Notes: a model not told the origin generated them from the letters alone. Shown: positions 1-9,508, numbered from the stretch's first letter. The stretch: DNA of 64,000 nt from Halioglobus japonicus (GCF_001983995.1 NZ_CP019450.1:1302001-1366000), one strand, 5' to 3'. Numbers and translations: made by a program.

Positions 1-584
1 AGCGCTCCGGGTTAAAATCGGTGCACCTGAACAAGTGCCCGATTCTGGTGACGGCCAAAATGGCGGACCCTGCCACGGCGCAGCGGCTGGGCATTGACGG
101 CGCTCGCTGTCGCGCCCACCTCGCTGCACTGCGCGAAATGCAGGCCGCTAATCCGCGTGGTTTCACCAGTAATCTACAGGGTGTTTACAGCGGCCGGGTG
201 TTTGATGAAATCACCGACCCGGATCGCATGCTCTATAGCGGCGGCTTTTTCGGCGAGGCCGACAAGCGCCTTATGGATCAGATTCGCAACAGCAGCCCTG
301 AAGACCTCGCCGGCACCAGTTTTCCCTTCGAAGACGCCCGCCTGCCGGACATGTTGTTCCGCTACCGGGCCCGCAATTACCCTGAATCACTCAGCCCCGA
401 TGAGCGCGCTCACTGGGAAGAGTATCGCTTCTCACGTCTCACCGAGCCCGAGGCGGGCGCCAGTATTTGTATGGAGCAATACCAGGAGACCATTGAGGCT
501 CTGGTTGAGTCCGGTGAGCTGACCTTGCCCCAGTGTGAGTTGATGGAGCAACTGCTGGAGTACAGCGACAGCCTGTTGGCCTGA
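1..584 (+). CDS. sbcB: Exodeoxyribonuclease I, C-terminal part (5' end outside window)
   Basis: This is the C-terminal portion (about 190 residues) of the 3'-to-5' single-strand DNA exonuclease that acts in mismatch repair and recombination. The frame is open through the first base of the window, so the N-terminal exonuclease domain lies upstream. The recognisable part begins with HLNKCP, the conserved strand at the start of the SH3-like/C-terminal region of ExoI, and continues with the helical C-terminal domain (YRARNYPESL motif). A GTG at 21 is only an internal valine and not the start. The gene ends 84 bases before pyrB on the same strand. Confidence 0.88.
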   Translation, partial: RSGLKSVHLNKCPILVTAKMADPATAQRLGIDGARCRAHLAALREMQAANPRGFTSNLQGVYSGRVFDEITDPDRMLYSGGFFGEADKRLMDQIRNSSPEDLAGTSFPFEDARLPDMLFRYRARNYPESLSPDERAHWEEYRFSRLTEPEAGASICMEQYQETIEALVESGELTLPQCELMEQLLEYSDSLLA

Positions 585-668
585 GCCAATCCTGTGAAAA
601 GTAGCGCGACTTGAACCGCGCCCACCACTTATAATTCCGGCCAATAGTTTGGGTCTCCTGGGAGGGGA

Positions 669-1685
669 ATGGTGGAATTCGCCGGAAGCAACATACTGTC
701 GATCCAGCAATTCGAGCGCGCCGATGTCGAGCGCGTATTCTCGGTCGCTGACATGATGGAGCCCTATGCCCATCGCCGCAGGCGCACCAAAGTGCTCGAC
801 GGCGCCATTCTCGGCAACATGTTCTTCGAACCCAGTACCCGTACCCGGGTCAGCTTTGGCAGTGCCTTTAACCTGCTCGGTGGCGAGGTGCGCGAAACCA
901 CGGGGTTTGAATCCTCCGCGCTGGCCAAGGGCGAATCCCTCTACGACACGGCCCGGGTGCTCAGCGGTTACTCGGATGTCATCGTCATGCGCCATCCGGC
1001 GGAAGGTTCTGTGGCGGAGTTTGCCGCGGCGAGCCGGGTGCCGGTGCTGAACGGCGGCGACGGTGCCAACGAGCACCCCAGCCAGGCGCTGCTTGACCTG
1101 TACACGATTAAAAGCGAAATGGCTGGTCGCGGTCGGGGCATCGATAACCTGCGCATCGCCATGGTCGGCGACCTGCGCTTCGGGCGTACGGTGCATTCCC
1201 TGTGCAAGCTGCTGTGCCTGTTCGACAACGTGCATGTGACTCTGGTGTCGCCCCAGGAACTGGGTATGCCCGGCGAGATCGTCGAGCGCATGCGCAGTGC
1301 CGGTGTGGACGTGCTGGAATCGGATCAGCTGGAGTCGAGTATTGCTGCGGTCGACATCGTCTATTCCACCCGCATCCAGGAAGAGCGCTTCAGCACCCAG
1401 GAAGAGGCCGACCTGTACCGTGGTCGCTTCCGCCTCAACCAGAGCGTGTACACCGCCAACTGCGAACCGAATACAGTCATCATGCACCCGCTGCCCCGGG
1501 ACTCCCGTGAAATGGCCCGGGAGCTGGACGATGACCTCAACGACAACCCGAACCTGGCGATCTTCCGCCAGACCGACAACGGGGTGCTGGTGCGCATGGC
1601 CCTGTTTGCCCTGGTGCTGGATGTGGTTGACCAGGTCGATGCCCACGCCAGCGATGTGACCTGGTATACCGCGGGCCGCTTTTAA
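669..1685 (+). CDS. pyrB: Aspartate carbamoyltransferase, catalytic chain
   Basis: Transfers the carbamoyl group from carbamoyl phosphate to aspartate, the first committed step of pyrimidine synthesis, in the cytosol. The protein has 338 residues, somewhat longer than the about 310 of E. coli PyrB. Visible motifs are FEPSTRTR (residues 53-60, carbamoyl phosphate binding), HPSQ (136-139) and MHPLPR (272-277). A purine-rich GGAGGGG sits 1-7 bases before ATG 669; GTG 672 is an alternative start with more usual spacing. A TATAAT at 630-635 may be a -10 box, but no good -35 goes with it. Neither pyrI nor the pyrC-like partner found in Pseudomonas lies next to it. The Nudix gene begins on the base after the stop. 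Confidence 0.93.
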   Translation: MVEFAGSNILSIQQFERADVERVFSVADMMEPYAHRRRRTKVLDGAILGNMFFEPSTRTRVSFGSAFNLLGGEVRETTGFESSALAKGESLYDTARVLSGYSDVIVMRHPAEGSVAEFAAASRVPVLNGGDGANEHPSQALLDLYTIKSEMAGRGRGIDNLRIAMVGDLRFGRTVHSLCKLLCLFDNVHVTLVSPQELGMPGEIVERMRSAGVDVLESDQLESSIAAVDIVYSTRIQEERFSTQEEADLYRGRFRLNQSVYTANCEPNTVIMHPLPRDSREMARELDDDLNDNPNLAIFRQTDNGVLVRMALFALVLDVVDQVDAHASDVTWYTAGRF

Positions 1686-2300
1686 ATGCCCGAGCTGACC
1701 TTCGGGGCCGACGACGTTCGCATACTGGCTGAGGAAACGGCTTTCCAGGGCTATTTCCAGGTGCGCCGGGTGACCTTGCAATACCGCGCCTTTGGCGGTG
1801 GCTGGGTGGAACCGCAGGTACGAGAGATTTTTGAGCGCGGCGACGCGGTGGGTGTGTTGCCCTACGATCCTGTCACCGACTCCGTTGTCCTCATCGAACA
1901 ATTCCGTCCGGGCGCCATGCGCGGCGCCAACAGCCCTTGGATGCTGGAACTCATTGCCGGCATTGTCGAACCTGGCGAGGCGGATGCGGAAGTCGCACAC
2001 CGCGAGGCCATGGAAGAGGCTGGTTGTGAGCTGAGCCTGCTCGAGCCGATTGCCACGGTGCTGCCCAGCGCCGGAGCCTGCACGGAGGAGGTGCGCCTGT
2101 TCTGCGGTCGCATGACCACCGCAGCGGTCGGCGGGGTGCACGGCCTGCCGGAAGAGGGTGAGGATATTCTGGTGCACTCGGTGCCGGTCGCCGAAGCCTT
2201 TGACCTGCTCGATCGCAATGCCATGCCCAATGGCCACACGCTTATTGCCCTGCTGTGGTTGCGCAATCACATCGAATCGCTGCGGGAGCGCTGGGCCTAG
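1686..2300 (+). CDS. nudF: ADP-ribose pyrophosphatase, Nudix family (NudF/TrgB type)
   Basis: Predicted to hydrolyse ADP-ribose (and related nucleoside diphosphate sugars) to AMP and ribose 5-phosphate. The 204-residue protein carries a perfect Nudix box (G-x5-E-x7-REU-x-EE-x-G-U) at residues 92-114, followed by the VLPSAGACTE stretch typical of the ADP-ribose pyrophosphatase branch. The ATG directly abuts the pyrB stop codon, so the two are very probably co-transcribed and translationally coupled. Substrate within the Nudix superfamily is inferred from overall resemblance. Confidence 0.87.
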   Translation: MPELTFGADDVRILAEETAFQGYFQVRRVTLQYRAFGGGWVEPQVREIFERGDAVGVLPYDPVTDSVVLIEQFRPGAMRGANSPWMLELIAGIVEPGEADAEVAHREAMEEAGCELSLLEPIATVLPSAGACTEEVRLFCGRMTTAAVGGVHGLPEEGEDILVHSVPVAEAFDLLDRNAMPNGHTLIALLWLRNHIESLRERWA

Positions 2301-2315
2301 CCGCCCGCGGACACT

Positions 2316-3899
2316 ATGAGCGAGGCCACCACTAAAAAACGCCCGGGTCTATTGCGCTCTTCTGCGCTGGTCGGCGCGATGACCATGATGTCGCGCGTGT
2401 TGGGTCTGGTGCGGGATATCGTGGTGGCGGCTTTTGTGGGTGCCAGCGCCAATGCCGATGCCTTTTTCGTGGCCTTTAAAATCCCCAATTTCCTGCGCCG
2501 CCTGTTTGCCGAGGGGGCGTTCTCACAGGCCTTTGTACCGGTGCTGGCGGACTATAAGGAACAGGGTGCCCACCAGGCGGTCAAGGAACTGATCAATCGG
2601 GTGGCGGGGGTGCTCGGAGGCACGCTGCTGCTGGTTACGGCGCTGGCTGTGCTGGCGGCACCACTGGTGGCGGCGCTGTTTGCCCCGGGATTTGTCAGCC
2701 AGCCCTACAAATACCAACTTACCAGTGACATGATCCGGATTACCTTCCCGTATCTGTTGCTGATATCGATGACGGGGTTTTGCGGCGCCATTCTCAATAG
2801 TTACGGGCGCTTTGCGGTGCCTGCGTTCACCCCGGTGTTTCTCAACCTGTCGCTGATCTTCGCCGCCGTGGTAGCGTCGCCCTGGTTTGCTGAACCGGTG
2901 TTTGCGCTGGCCTGGGGCGTGTTCTTCGCGGGCGTAATACAACTGTTGTTCCAGCTGCCATCACTATACCGGCTCGATCTGGTGCCGCGCCCGGTGGTGG
3001 ATACCCAGCACGAAGGCGTTCGGCGCATCATGAAGTTGATGGTGCCGGCGCTGTTTGGTGTCTCTGTCAGCCAGATCAACCTCCTGTTGGATACGGTATT
3101 GGCCTCGTTTCTGCCCACGGGCAGTGTCTCCTGGTTGTACTACTCGGACCGGTTGGCGGAACTGCCGCTAGGTGTGTTTGGCATCGCCATTGCCACGGTG
3201 ATTTTACCCAACCTGTCGGCTCATCGCGCCGCAGCGCGGGAGCAGGAATTCGCGGTGACCCTGGACTGGGCGACCCGCTCGGTACTGCTCATCGGCATGC
3301 CGGCGGCGGTGGCCCTGATTCTGCTGGCGGAGCCGATTCTGGTGACTCTGTTCCAGTACGGAGAACTCACCCCAGGCGATATCCATATGGCCTCGCTGTC
3401 ACTGCGGGCCTACAGCCTGGGCCTGATCGCCTTTATGTTGATCAAGATTCTGGCGCCGGGTTTTTACGCCCGTCAGGACACGGCTACCCCGGTCAAAATC
3501 GGCATTATTGCGATGGCGGCCAACATGGTGATGAACCTGGCCTTTGTGCTGCCCTTGTTGTGGTACCTCAATATTGGCCACGTGGGGCTGGCGCTGGCCA
3601 CCTCCTGTTCGGCCTGGCTGAATGCGGGGCTGCTTCTGCGCGGTCTGCGCCGTGACGGTGTGTTTGTGTTCCAGCCGGGCTGGGGCATGTATGCGGGCCG
3701 TCTGATCGCGGCGACCGTGGCGATGTCGGCGGCGGTGATGTTGCTGGCGGCGCCGACGGAGCAGTGGTTGGCCTGGGGGTGGCGGGAGCGGGCGCTGCAG
3801 ATGGGCATGGTTTGTGGTGCTGGTGTAGTGGCGTATCTAGCGGTGCATTTTGTGCTCGGGACTCGGTTGCGGCATTTGCGGGCGCCGGGGGCGGTTTAG
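2316..3899 (+). CDS. murJ: Lipid II flippase MurJ
   Basis: Moves undecaprenyl-linked lipid II across the inner membrane for peptidoglycan synthesis. The protein has 527 residues, close to the usual 510-530, with about 14 hydrophobic segments. It opens with the conserved LLRSSALVGAMTMMSRVLG-type amphipathic start, then the FFVAFKIPNFLRRLFAEGAFSQAF region, which is highly diagnostic of MviN/MurJ. It follows the Nudix gene by 15 bases on the same strand. The common gammaproteobacterial neighbours rpsT and ribF are not adjacent here; instead a repeat element follows the stop codon. Confidence 0.94.
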   Translation: MSEATTKKRPGLLRSSALVGAMTMMSRVLGLVRDIVVAAFVGASANADAFFVAFKIPNFLRRLFAEGAFSQAFVPVLADYKEQGAHQAVKELINRVAGVLGGTLLLVTALAVLAAPLVAALFAPGFVSQPYKYQLTSDMIRITFPYLLLISMTGFCGAILNSYGRFAVPAFTPVFLNLSLIFAAVVASPWFAEPVFALAWGVFFAGVIQLLFQLPSLYRLDLVPRPVVDTQHEGVRRIMKLMVPALFGVSVSQINLLLDTVLASFLPTGSVSWLYYSDRLAELPLGVFGIAIATVILPNLSAHRAAAREQEFAVTLDWATRSVLLIGMPAAVALILLAEPILVTLFQYGELTPGDIHMASLSLRAYSLGLIAFMLIKILAPGFYARQDTATPVKIGIIAMAANMVMNLAFVLPLLWYLNIGHVGLALATSCSAWLNAGLLLRGLRRDGVFVFQPGWGMYAGRLIAATVAMSAAVMLLAAPTEQWLAWGWRERALQMGMVCGAGVVAYLAVHFVLGTRLRHLRAPGAV

Positions 3900-3900
3900 A

Positions 3901-4107
3901 TCGCTCTCTGGGTGTCGGTTCAGAGACGGGATAATCTGCTCGGAACCACTTCAAGCCCACTGCTGTGCGGTTTTGGTCGTTCTCTGGTTGGCGGTCCAGA
4001 GACGAGAAACCCCTCTCAGAACCACTGCAAGCCCGTCCATGGGTCGTTTCGGCGTCCGCCATCCCTGGCTCCCGACGATTCTGAGAGGGGTGTCCCGCCT
4101 CTGAACC
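3901..4107 (+). repeat. Non-coding repeat element with tandem and inverted units
   Basis: Two direct units with a 76-base period start at 3901 and 3977. Each opens with a TCTCTG-N10-CAGAGA hairpin (3905-3926 and 3981-4002) and contains a shared GAACCACT-CAAGCCC stretch. The last part is in opposite orientation: 3997-4021 pairs with 4079-4103 at 22 of 25 positions, including a perfect 12-base arm, and 3917-3931 matches the reverse complement of 4093-4107 at 14 of 15. This mosaic of direct and inverted copies fits a dispersed palindromic or MITE-like element. No transposase or convincing ORF is present; short frames read through it on both strands with similar peptides, as expected from repeats. 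Confidence 0.7.
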
Positions 4108-4176
4108 TTTATCGAGCAGACTAAAGAGTATCGTTGTTGAGACTGGCGCCTGTGTTGCAGGCGGGACGGTAGGTCG

Positions 4177-4839
4177 TCACGCCTTGAGTGTTTTCTTGGG
4201 ATGTTTTCTATCGGGGTAGCAGGTGGTGCAGATCTCGCAGACACGGCCGTCGCAGCCGCGGGCGGTGCAGTACTCGCGGCCGTAGAAGATGATCTGCAGG
4301 TGGAGTTTGTTCCAGTATTCCTCGGGAAACAGGCGCTTCAGGTCGCGCTCGGTCTGGACCACGCTCTTGCCTGAGGTCAGGCCCCAGCGCTGGGCCAGGC
4401 GGTGAATGTGGGTGTCCACGGGAAAGGCGGGCACGCCGAAGGCCTGGGACATCACAACCGAGGCAGTTTTGTGGCCTACGCCGGGGAGTTTTTCGAGTGC
4501 CTCCATGTCCTGGGGCACTTCGCCATCGTACTCTTCCACCAGAATTTCCGAGAGGCGCTTAATCGCCTTGGACTTCTGTGGCGACAGGCCGCAGGGGCGG
4601 ATGATGTCCTGGATTTCGCCTACGTCCTGGGGGGCCATGTCGTGGGCGTTGTCGGCCAGGGCGAATAGCTCAGGCGTAATCTGGTTGACGCGCTCGTCGG
4701 TGCACTGGGCGCTGAGAAGCACCGCGACCAGCAGGGTGTATGGGTCCTTGTGGTCCAGCGGGACGGGCGTTTCCGGGTAGAGCTCCTGTAGTCGCTTGAG
4801 TATGTAGGCGACGCGATCGGACTTGAGCATATTGGCCAT
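4177..4839 (-). CDS. nth: Endonuclease III (DNA glycosylase/AP lyase)
   Basis: Removes oxidised pyrimidines from DNA and cleaves the abasic site. The 220-residue protein has the helix-hairpin-helix LPGVGHKTASVV with the catalytic lysine K124 and the catalytic aspartate D142 in VDTHIHRL. The C-terminus carries five cysteines at 191, 196, 201, 204 and 207, whereas E. coli Nth binds its 4Fe-4S cluster through C-x6-C-x2-C-x5-C; the spacing here is unusual. The frame stays open for 69 codons upstream, but the ATG at 4839 (MANMLK) matches the family N-terminus. It overlaps the dapC stop by one base (TAATG), implying coupling. Confidence 0.92.
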   Translation of the reverse strand: MANMLKSDRVAYILKRLQELYPETPVPLDHKDPYTLLVAVLLSAQCTDERVNQITPELFALADNAHDMAPQDVGEIQDIIRPCGLSPQKSKAIKRLSEILVEEYDGEVPQDMEALEKLPGVGHKTASVVMSQAFGVPAFPVDTHIHRLAQRWGLTSGKSVVQTERDLKRLFPEEYWNKLHLQIIFYGREYCTARGCDGRVCEICTTCYPDRKHPKKTLKA

Positions 4840-6029
4840 TATAGGGTCTCCAGGTACGCCGCGATGCGCTCGGCGGCTTCTACACACTGGGCCATTTCGG
4901 CGACCAGGGCCATGCGTATGCGGTTGGCGCCGGGGTTGTGGCCGTCCACTTCTCTGGCGAGGAAGCTGCCGGGGAGCACGGTAACGTGCTGCTGGGCGAA
5001 CAGGCCACGGGCGAACTCTGTTTCGCCAATCGGTGTTTCGGGCCACAGGTAAAAGCCGGCGTCGGGGCGAGTCACGTTCAATTTGTCGCCGAGAATGTCC
5101 AGTACGGCGTCGAACTTGGCGCGGTAGCGGGCGCGGTTTTCGATGACGTGTTGCTCGTCATTCCAGGCGGCGATGCTTGCAATCTGGTGATGGGCAGGCA
5201 TGGCGCAGCCGTGATAGGTGCGGTACTGCAGAAACTTGCCGATGATGTCGGCGTCGCCGGCCACGAAGCCGGAGCGCAGGCCGGGCAGGTTGGAGCGTTT
5301 GGACAAGCTGTGGAACACCACGCAGTTGCGGTAGCTGCCATCGCCCATGGCGGCACAGGCCTGCAGTAAGCCGGCGGGCGGGTTGGATTCGTCGCCGTAG
5401 ATCTCGGAATAGCATTCGTCAGAGGCGATCACAAAGTCGTGTTCGCTGGCGAGCTTGATCAGGTCCTGTAATTGCGTCAGTGACATGACTGCGCCGGTGG
5501 GGTTGCCGGGGCTGCAGATGTAGAGCAGTTGGCATTGCTGCCATTGGTCTTCGGTGACGGCGGCAAAGTCGGGCAGGTAGCCGGTGTCGGGGCCGCAATC
5601 CAGGAAGACGGGGGTTGCGCCGGCAAGTAGGGCCGCGCCCTCGTAAATCTGGTAAAAGGGATTGGGGCTTAGCACCAGGGGTGCTTTGTCGCGATCGACG
5701 ATTGTCTGGGCGAAGGCAAACAGGGCTTCGCGAGTGCCGTTCACCGGCAGAATATGGCGCTCTGCGTCGATGCCCTGCAGCTTGAAACGGCGCTGCAGCC
5801 AATCGCCAATGGCTTCACGCAGAGCGTCGCTGCCCCGGGTCAGGGGGTAGCTGGCGAGTTTGTCGAGATTGTCAGCGACGGCCTGCAGTACGAATGCGGG
5901 CGAGGGGTGTTTGGGCTCGCCGATAGACAGGGCAATGGGATTGGTGTCAGCCGGTGCTTCGAGATCGGCGAACAGCGCCCGCAGCTTCTCGAAGGGATAG
6001 GGTTGCAGGCGTTGCAGGTCGGGGTTCAT
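4839..6029 (-). CDS. dapC: Succinyldiaminopimelate transaminase
   Basis: PLP enzyme converting N-succinyl-2-amino-6-ketopimelate to N-succinyl-LL-diaminopimelate in lysine and peptidoglycan precursor synthesis. The 396-residue class I/II aminotransferase shows SPGNPTG (173-179), the SDECYSEIY segment near 204-211 and the PLP-binding lysine K244 in SLSKRSNLPG. Placement directly after glnD and map on the same strand matches the Pseudomonas map-glnD-dapC arrangement, which favours DapC over other class I aminotransferases. It lies 34 bases downstream of glnD and shares one base with nth. Confidence 0.88.
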   Translation of the reverse strand: MNPDLQRLQPYPFEKLRALFADLEAPADTNPIALSIGEPKHPSPAFVLQAVADNLDKLASYPLTRGSDALREAIGDWLQRRFKLQGIDAERHILPVNGTREALFAFAQTIVDRDKAPLVLSPNPFYQIYEGAALLAGATPVFLDCGPDTGYLPDFAAVTEDQWQQCQLLYICSPGNPTGAVMSLTQLQDLIKLASEHDFVIASDECYSEIYGDESNPPAGLLQACAAMGDGSYRNCVVFHSLSKRSNLPGLRSGFVAGDADIIGKFLQYRTYHGCAMPAHHQIASIAAWNDEQHVIENRARYRAKFDAVLDILGDKLNVTRPDAGFYLWPETPIGETEFARGLFAQQHVTVLPGSFLAREVDGHNPGANRIRMALVAEMAQCVEAAERIAAYLETL

Positions 6030-6063
6030 CGTGTACCGTCGTGAAAATTCAGTGGGGGAATGC

Positions 6064-8729
6064 TCAGGCTGTTTCGTTCAGCTCTTCTCGAATGGCCCGC
6101 TGTAATGCCTCACAGCGCTCCGGGTCGGTAATGGGCTGCTGGTCAGCGTCAGTAATAAAGAACACGTCTTCTACCCGTTCACCGAGGGTTTGAATCTTGG
6201 CGGCCTGTAAATCGATGTCGAAGTCGACAAAAATCTTACCAATACGAGCGAGTAGGCCGGGGCGATCGGGGGTGGCAATCTCCAGTACCGAGTAATTTTT
6301 TACCTCATCCACGGACATGCTGGTTTCGGTGGGGATGGAGAATGATTTCTTGGCCCGCGGCGTGCGGCGATTCACTACCTGGGCGCTCGCGTCCTGGCTC
6401 AGGGCGTGGGAGAGAGCTTCGCGGATGTCGTTGATTCGCGCCTGGTCCTCGGCGATCGCCTGGCCGTCAGATCCGAGCACGAAGAACGTGTCCAGTGTCA
6501 TGCCGTCGTTGGCGTTGTAAATGCGCGCATCGTGAATCGACAGATCCAGCTGTTCCAGCTGAGCACAAATACGCGAAAACAGGGCAGCGGAAGAGCGGGC
6601 GTGAATAAAGATCTGGGTGGTATTGGCGACATTGGAATCGAGACTGCTGCGGGCCAGCACCAGCGGCTTGCTTTTGTCATGGTGACCGGCAATGGCTTCG
6701 GTGTGCCAGGCAATGTCCTCGGCTTTCTCGCGCAGGAAGTAGTCTTCGCCGCGCTCTTTCCACACGTCTTCAATTTCCTCGATGGTGAAGCCGCGGTACT
6801 CGAGTGTGTCGATGGCTGCGTCGCGGGTTTCGTCAACCCACACCTGCTTGTCGATGGGATTTTCCAGGCCGCGCCGCAGGGCACGCTTGGTCTCGGTGTA
6901 CAGCTGACGGAGCAGGCTGCCGCGCCAGGCGTTCCAGAGAGTTGGGTTGGTGCCATTAATGTCGGCTACTGTCAGAGCAAACAGGTAGTCCAGGCGATGC
7001 TGGTCGCCCACATGCCTAGCGAACTGCTGGATGACGTCGGGATCGGAAATGTCGCGACGCTGGGAGACGGCAGACATGGTCAGGTGGTTTTCCACCAGCC
7101 ATACGACCAGGTTGGTGTCGCGCTTGCTCAGTTTGTGCAGTTCGCAGAACGCCTGGGCGTCTACCGCGCCGAGTTCTGAATGGTCGCCGCCGCGGCCCTT
7201 GCCGATGTCGTGGAACAGGCCTGCGAGGTATAGCAGTTCGATCTTGGGCAGACGCGCGGTCACCCGGCTGGTCACGGGGAAGCGCTCGGCGAACTCGGGA
7301 ATCTGGAAGCGACGCATGTTTTCAATCACTTCCAGGGTATGTGCATCCACGGTGTAGGTGTGGAACAGGTCGTGCTGCATCTGGCCGATAATCTGGCCGA
7401 ATTCGGGAATATAGCGCCCCATAACGCCGTAGCGAACCATGCGTTTGAGCTGGCGGGTCAGCTTGTAGGGCGAGCGCAGCAGGTCCATGAACATCTTCTG
7501 GTTGATTTCACTGGCGCGGAAACTGTCGTCGATGAGGTCGAGTGATCTGCGCAGCTGGCGGATCGTGGGCGCGGCAATACCGTTTATCGCATCGTTGCGT
7601 GCGCTGAGCAGGAACACCTCGAGTATCGCCGAGGGGTCGATCGAGAACACGTTGTCGTTGCGCGCCTCGATATAACCGTTGCGCATCTGGAAGCGGCCGT
7701 TCAGCTCGAGAATGTTGTGGTCGCCTTCTGCCGTGAGTATGTCTTGGTCGAAGTTCTGGATAAGAACCTCGTTGAGCATGCCCAGGGCCTGGGCCCAGCG
7801 GTAGTAAACCTGCATGAACTGTTCGACGGCGAGCTTCTCGCCATCTTCGAAACCCCACATCTGGGCCAGCTCGCGCTGATGGTCGAACAGCAGACGATCT
7901 TCCTCGCGACCGGTAATCATGTGTAGGGCGTAGCGCACTCGCCACATGAAATCGCGGCCATCGCGCAGGATTTGGGCCTCTACCGGCTCGAGGAACTCGG
8001 CGGCGGTAAGGCGATCCAGCGACTCCACCCCAAAGTGGCGCTCGGCAATCCAGCCAATAATCTGCATGTCGCGGAGGCCGCCTGGTGAGGACTTCACATT
8101 GGGTTCGAGGTTGTATTCGGTGTCGGCAAACTTGGTGTGGCGATTGCGTTGCTCTTCGACCTTGGCGCGGAAGAATGCCGGGCTTGGCCACATCTTCTCG
8201 GTTGAGGTGCCCTGTTGGACTTCCTCCATCAGCCGCTGAGGCCCGCGAATCACCCTTGCCTCCATCAGGTTGGTGAGGATGGTGATATCGCCGGCGGCAT
8301 TCTCAATACACTGCGCTACCGTGCGCACGCTGTGACCGATGTCCAGGCCGATGTCCCACAGCAGGGTCAGGAAACCCTCCAGCTTTGCCTCAGCGTCGCC
8401 AGCGTTCTCATCCAGCAGTAACAGAATGTCGATGTCAGAGCAGGGGTGAAGTTCGCCGCGCCCGTAGCCGCCCACAGCCACCAGACAGTGCTCGCTGTCC
8501 GCGCCGATGTTTTGCTCCCACAGCTGGCCCAGCAAAGCGTCGACGAAAGCGGCGCGTTGGCGGATCAGTGATTCAACGGGGCGCCTTCGCGAAATTGCTG
8601 GTGCAGGTATTCTGTGGCCTGAACAATGGCGCCTTTGCAGGCGGCGATGGCATCGGTGCCGCCCAGGCGGTCGCGCAGAGCGGTGGAGTCAAATAGTTCT
8701 GTGGGCAGAGGGGCGAGGGATGAGGGCAC
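6064..8729 (-). pseudogene. glnD: Bifunctional uridylyltransferase/uridylyl-removing enzyme GlnD, interrupted by an apparent 1-base frameshift
   Basis: GlnD senses glutamine and adds or removes UMP on PII proteins, controlling nitrogen assimilation. The long frame (to 6064) carries the nucleotidyltransferase motif GGYGRGELHP-SDID, the HD-type motif LFHDIGKGRGGDHSELG and two C-terminal ACT domains. Its natural N-terminus is in another frame: a GTG at 8729, preceded by AAGGAA and 8 bases after the map stop, encodes about 50 residues ending in FREGAP. The correct continuation (VESLIRQRAAF) begins in the next frame. Adding one G to the run 8578-8581 joins both parts into an 888-residue protein of normal GlnD length. 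A TTG at 8535 would give only a truncated 823-residue form. A sequencing error seems likelier than true inactivation. Confidence 0.88.
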
Positions 8730-8737
8730 TGGATTCC

Positions 8738-9508
8738 TTAGAAAGTCTCGTTACTGCGACGGGTAAAGATTTCGCAGCCGTCTGCGGTGACGCCAATGGT
8801 GTGTTCCCACTGTGCCGACAGGCGGCCGTCCTTGGTGGTTACGGTCCAGCCATCTTTCTGGTTCAGGCGAGTGTGACGTTTACCTGCGTTAACCATGGGC
8901 TCTATGGTAAAGGTCATGCCTTCTTCGAGCGTGAGGCCAGCACCTTTGCGGCCATAATGCAGTACCTGTGGATCTTCGTGGAATACCTTGCCGATGCCGT
9001 GGCCGCAGTACTCGCGCACCACTGAGTAATAGTTTTTCTCAGCGTGGGCCTGGATGATGGCGCCGATATCGCCCAGTGTGGTGCCGGGGCGGACAATATC
9101 CAGAGCTTTGTACAGGCATTCCTGAGTAATCTGGATCAGGCGGGTTGCATGGGGAGCGACGTCGCCGACTTCCACCATAATACTGGTGTCGCCGTGGTAC
9201 TCATCTTTAATCACGGTGACATCGATGTTAACGATATCGCCGTTCTTGAGCTTCTTGTTGTCCGACGGAATGCCGTGACACACCACGTCATTCACCGACG
9301 TGCAGATCGACTTCGGGAAGCCGTGGTAATTCAGGGGCGCTGGTATCGCTCCTGCGGCGATAATATAGTCGTGACAGATGCGATCCAGGTCACCGGTGGT
9401 GACGCCCACTTGTACGTGGGGTTGGATCATCTCCAGTACTTCGGCGGCCAGGGCGCCGGCGGCGCGCATCTTTTCCAGCTCGTCCGCAGTCTTGATACTT
9501 ACTGCCAT
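8738..9508 (-). CDS. map: Type I methionine aminopeptidase
   Basis: Cytosolic metalloprotease that removes the initiator methionine from new proteins. The 256-residue protein has all five metal ligands of the family: D96, D107, H170, E203 and E235, with H79 in the substrate pocket. I chose ATG 9508 (MAVSIKTADE), which fits the family N-terminus; a TTG two codons upstream is possible. It is the first gene of map-glnD-dapC-nth and is divergent from rpsB, as in many gammaproteobacteria. Confidence 0.95.
   Translation of the reverse strand: MAVSIKTADELEKMRAAGALAAEVLEMIQPHVQVGVTTGDLDRICHDYIIAAGAIPAPLNYHGFPKSICTSVNDVVCHGIPSDNKKLKNGDIVNIDVTVIKDEYHGDTSIMVEVGDVAPHATRLIQITQECLYKALDIVRPGTTLGDIGAIIQAHAEKNYYSVVREYCGHGIGKVFHEDPQVLHYGRKGAGLTLEEGMTFTIEPMVNAGKRHTRLNQKDGWTVTTKDGRLSAQWEHTIGVTADGCEIFTRRSNETF

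Noticed and set aside
611..635. TTGAAC...TATAAT as a full promoter for pyrB
   Set aside because: The spacing is only 13 bases. The -10 alone may be real, but the pair is not a normal sigma-70 promoter.
432..2270. 612-codon minus-strand open frame opposite pyrB and the Nudix gene
   Set aside because: It is antisense to two clear conserved genes, shows His/Gln/Arg-rich low-sense sequence and no domain, and is a by-product of the codon bias on the plus strand.
3951..4244. Small ORFs on both strands after murJ
   Set aside because: Their peptides repeat each other (VQRRD/ETPLR-type) because they read the copies of one repeat element; there is no start context.
4839..5046. 69-codon N-terminal extension of nth
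   Set aside because: Arg/Pro-rich sequence that overlaps the dapC 3' end in another frame; the ATG at 4839 with TAATG overlap matches the family start.
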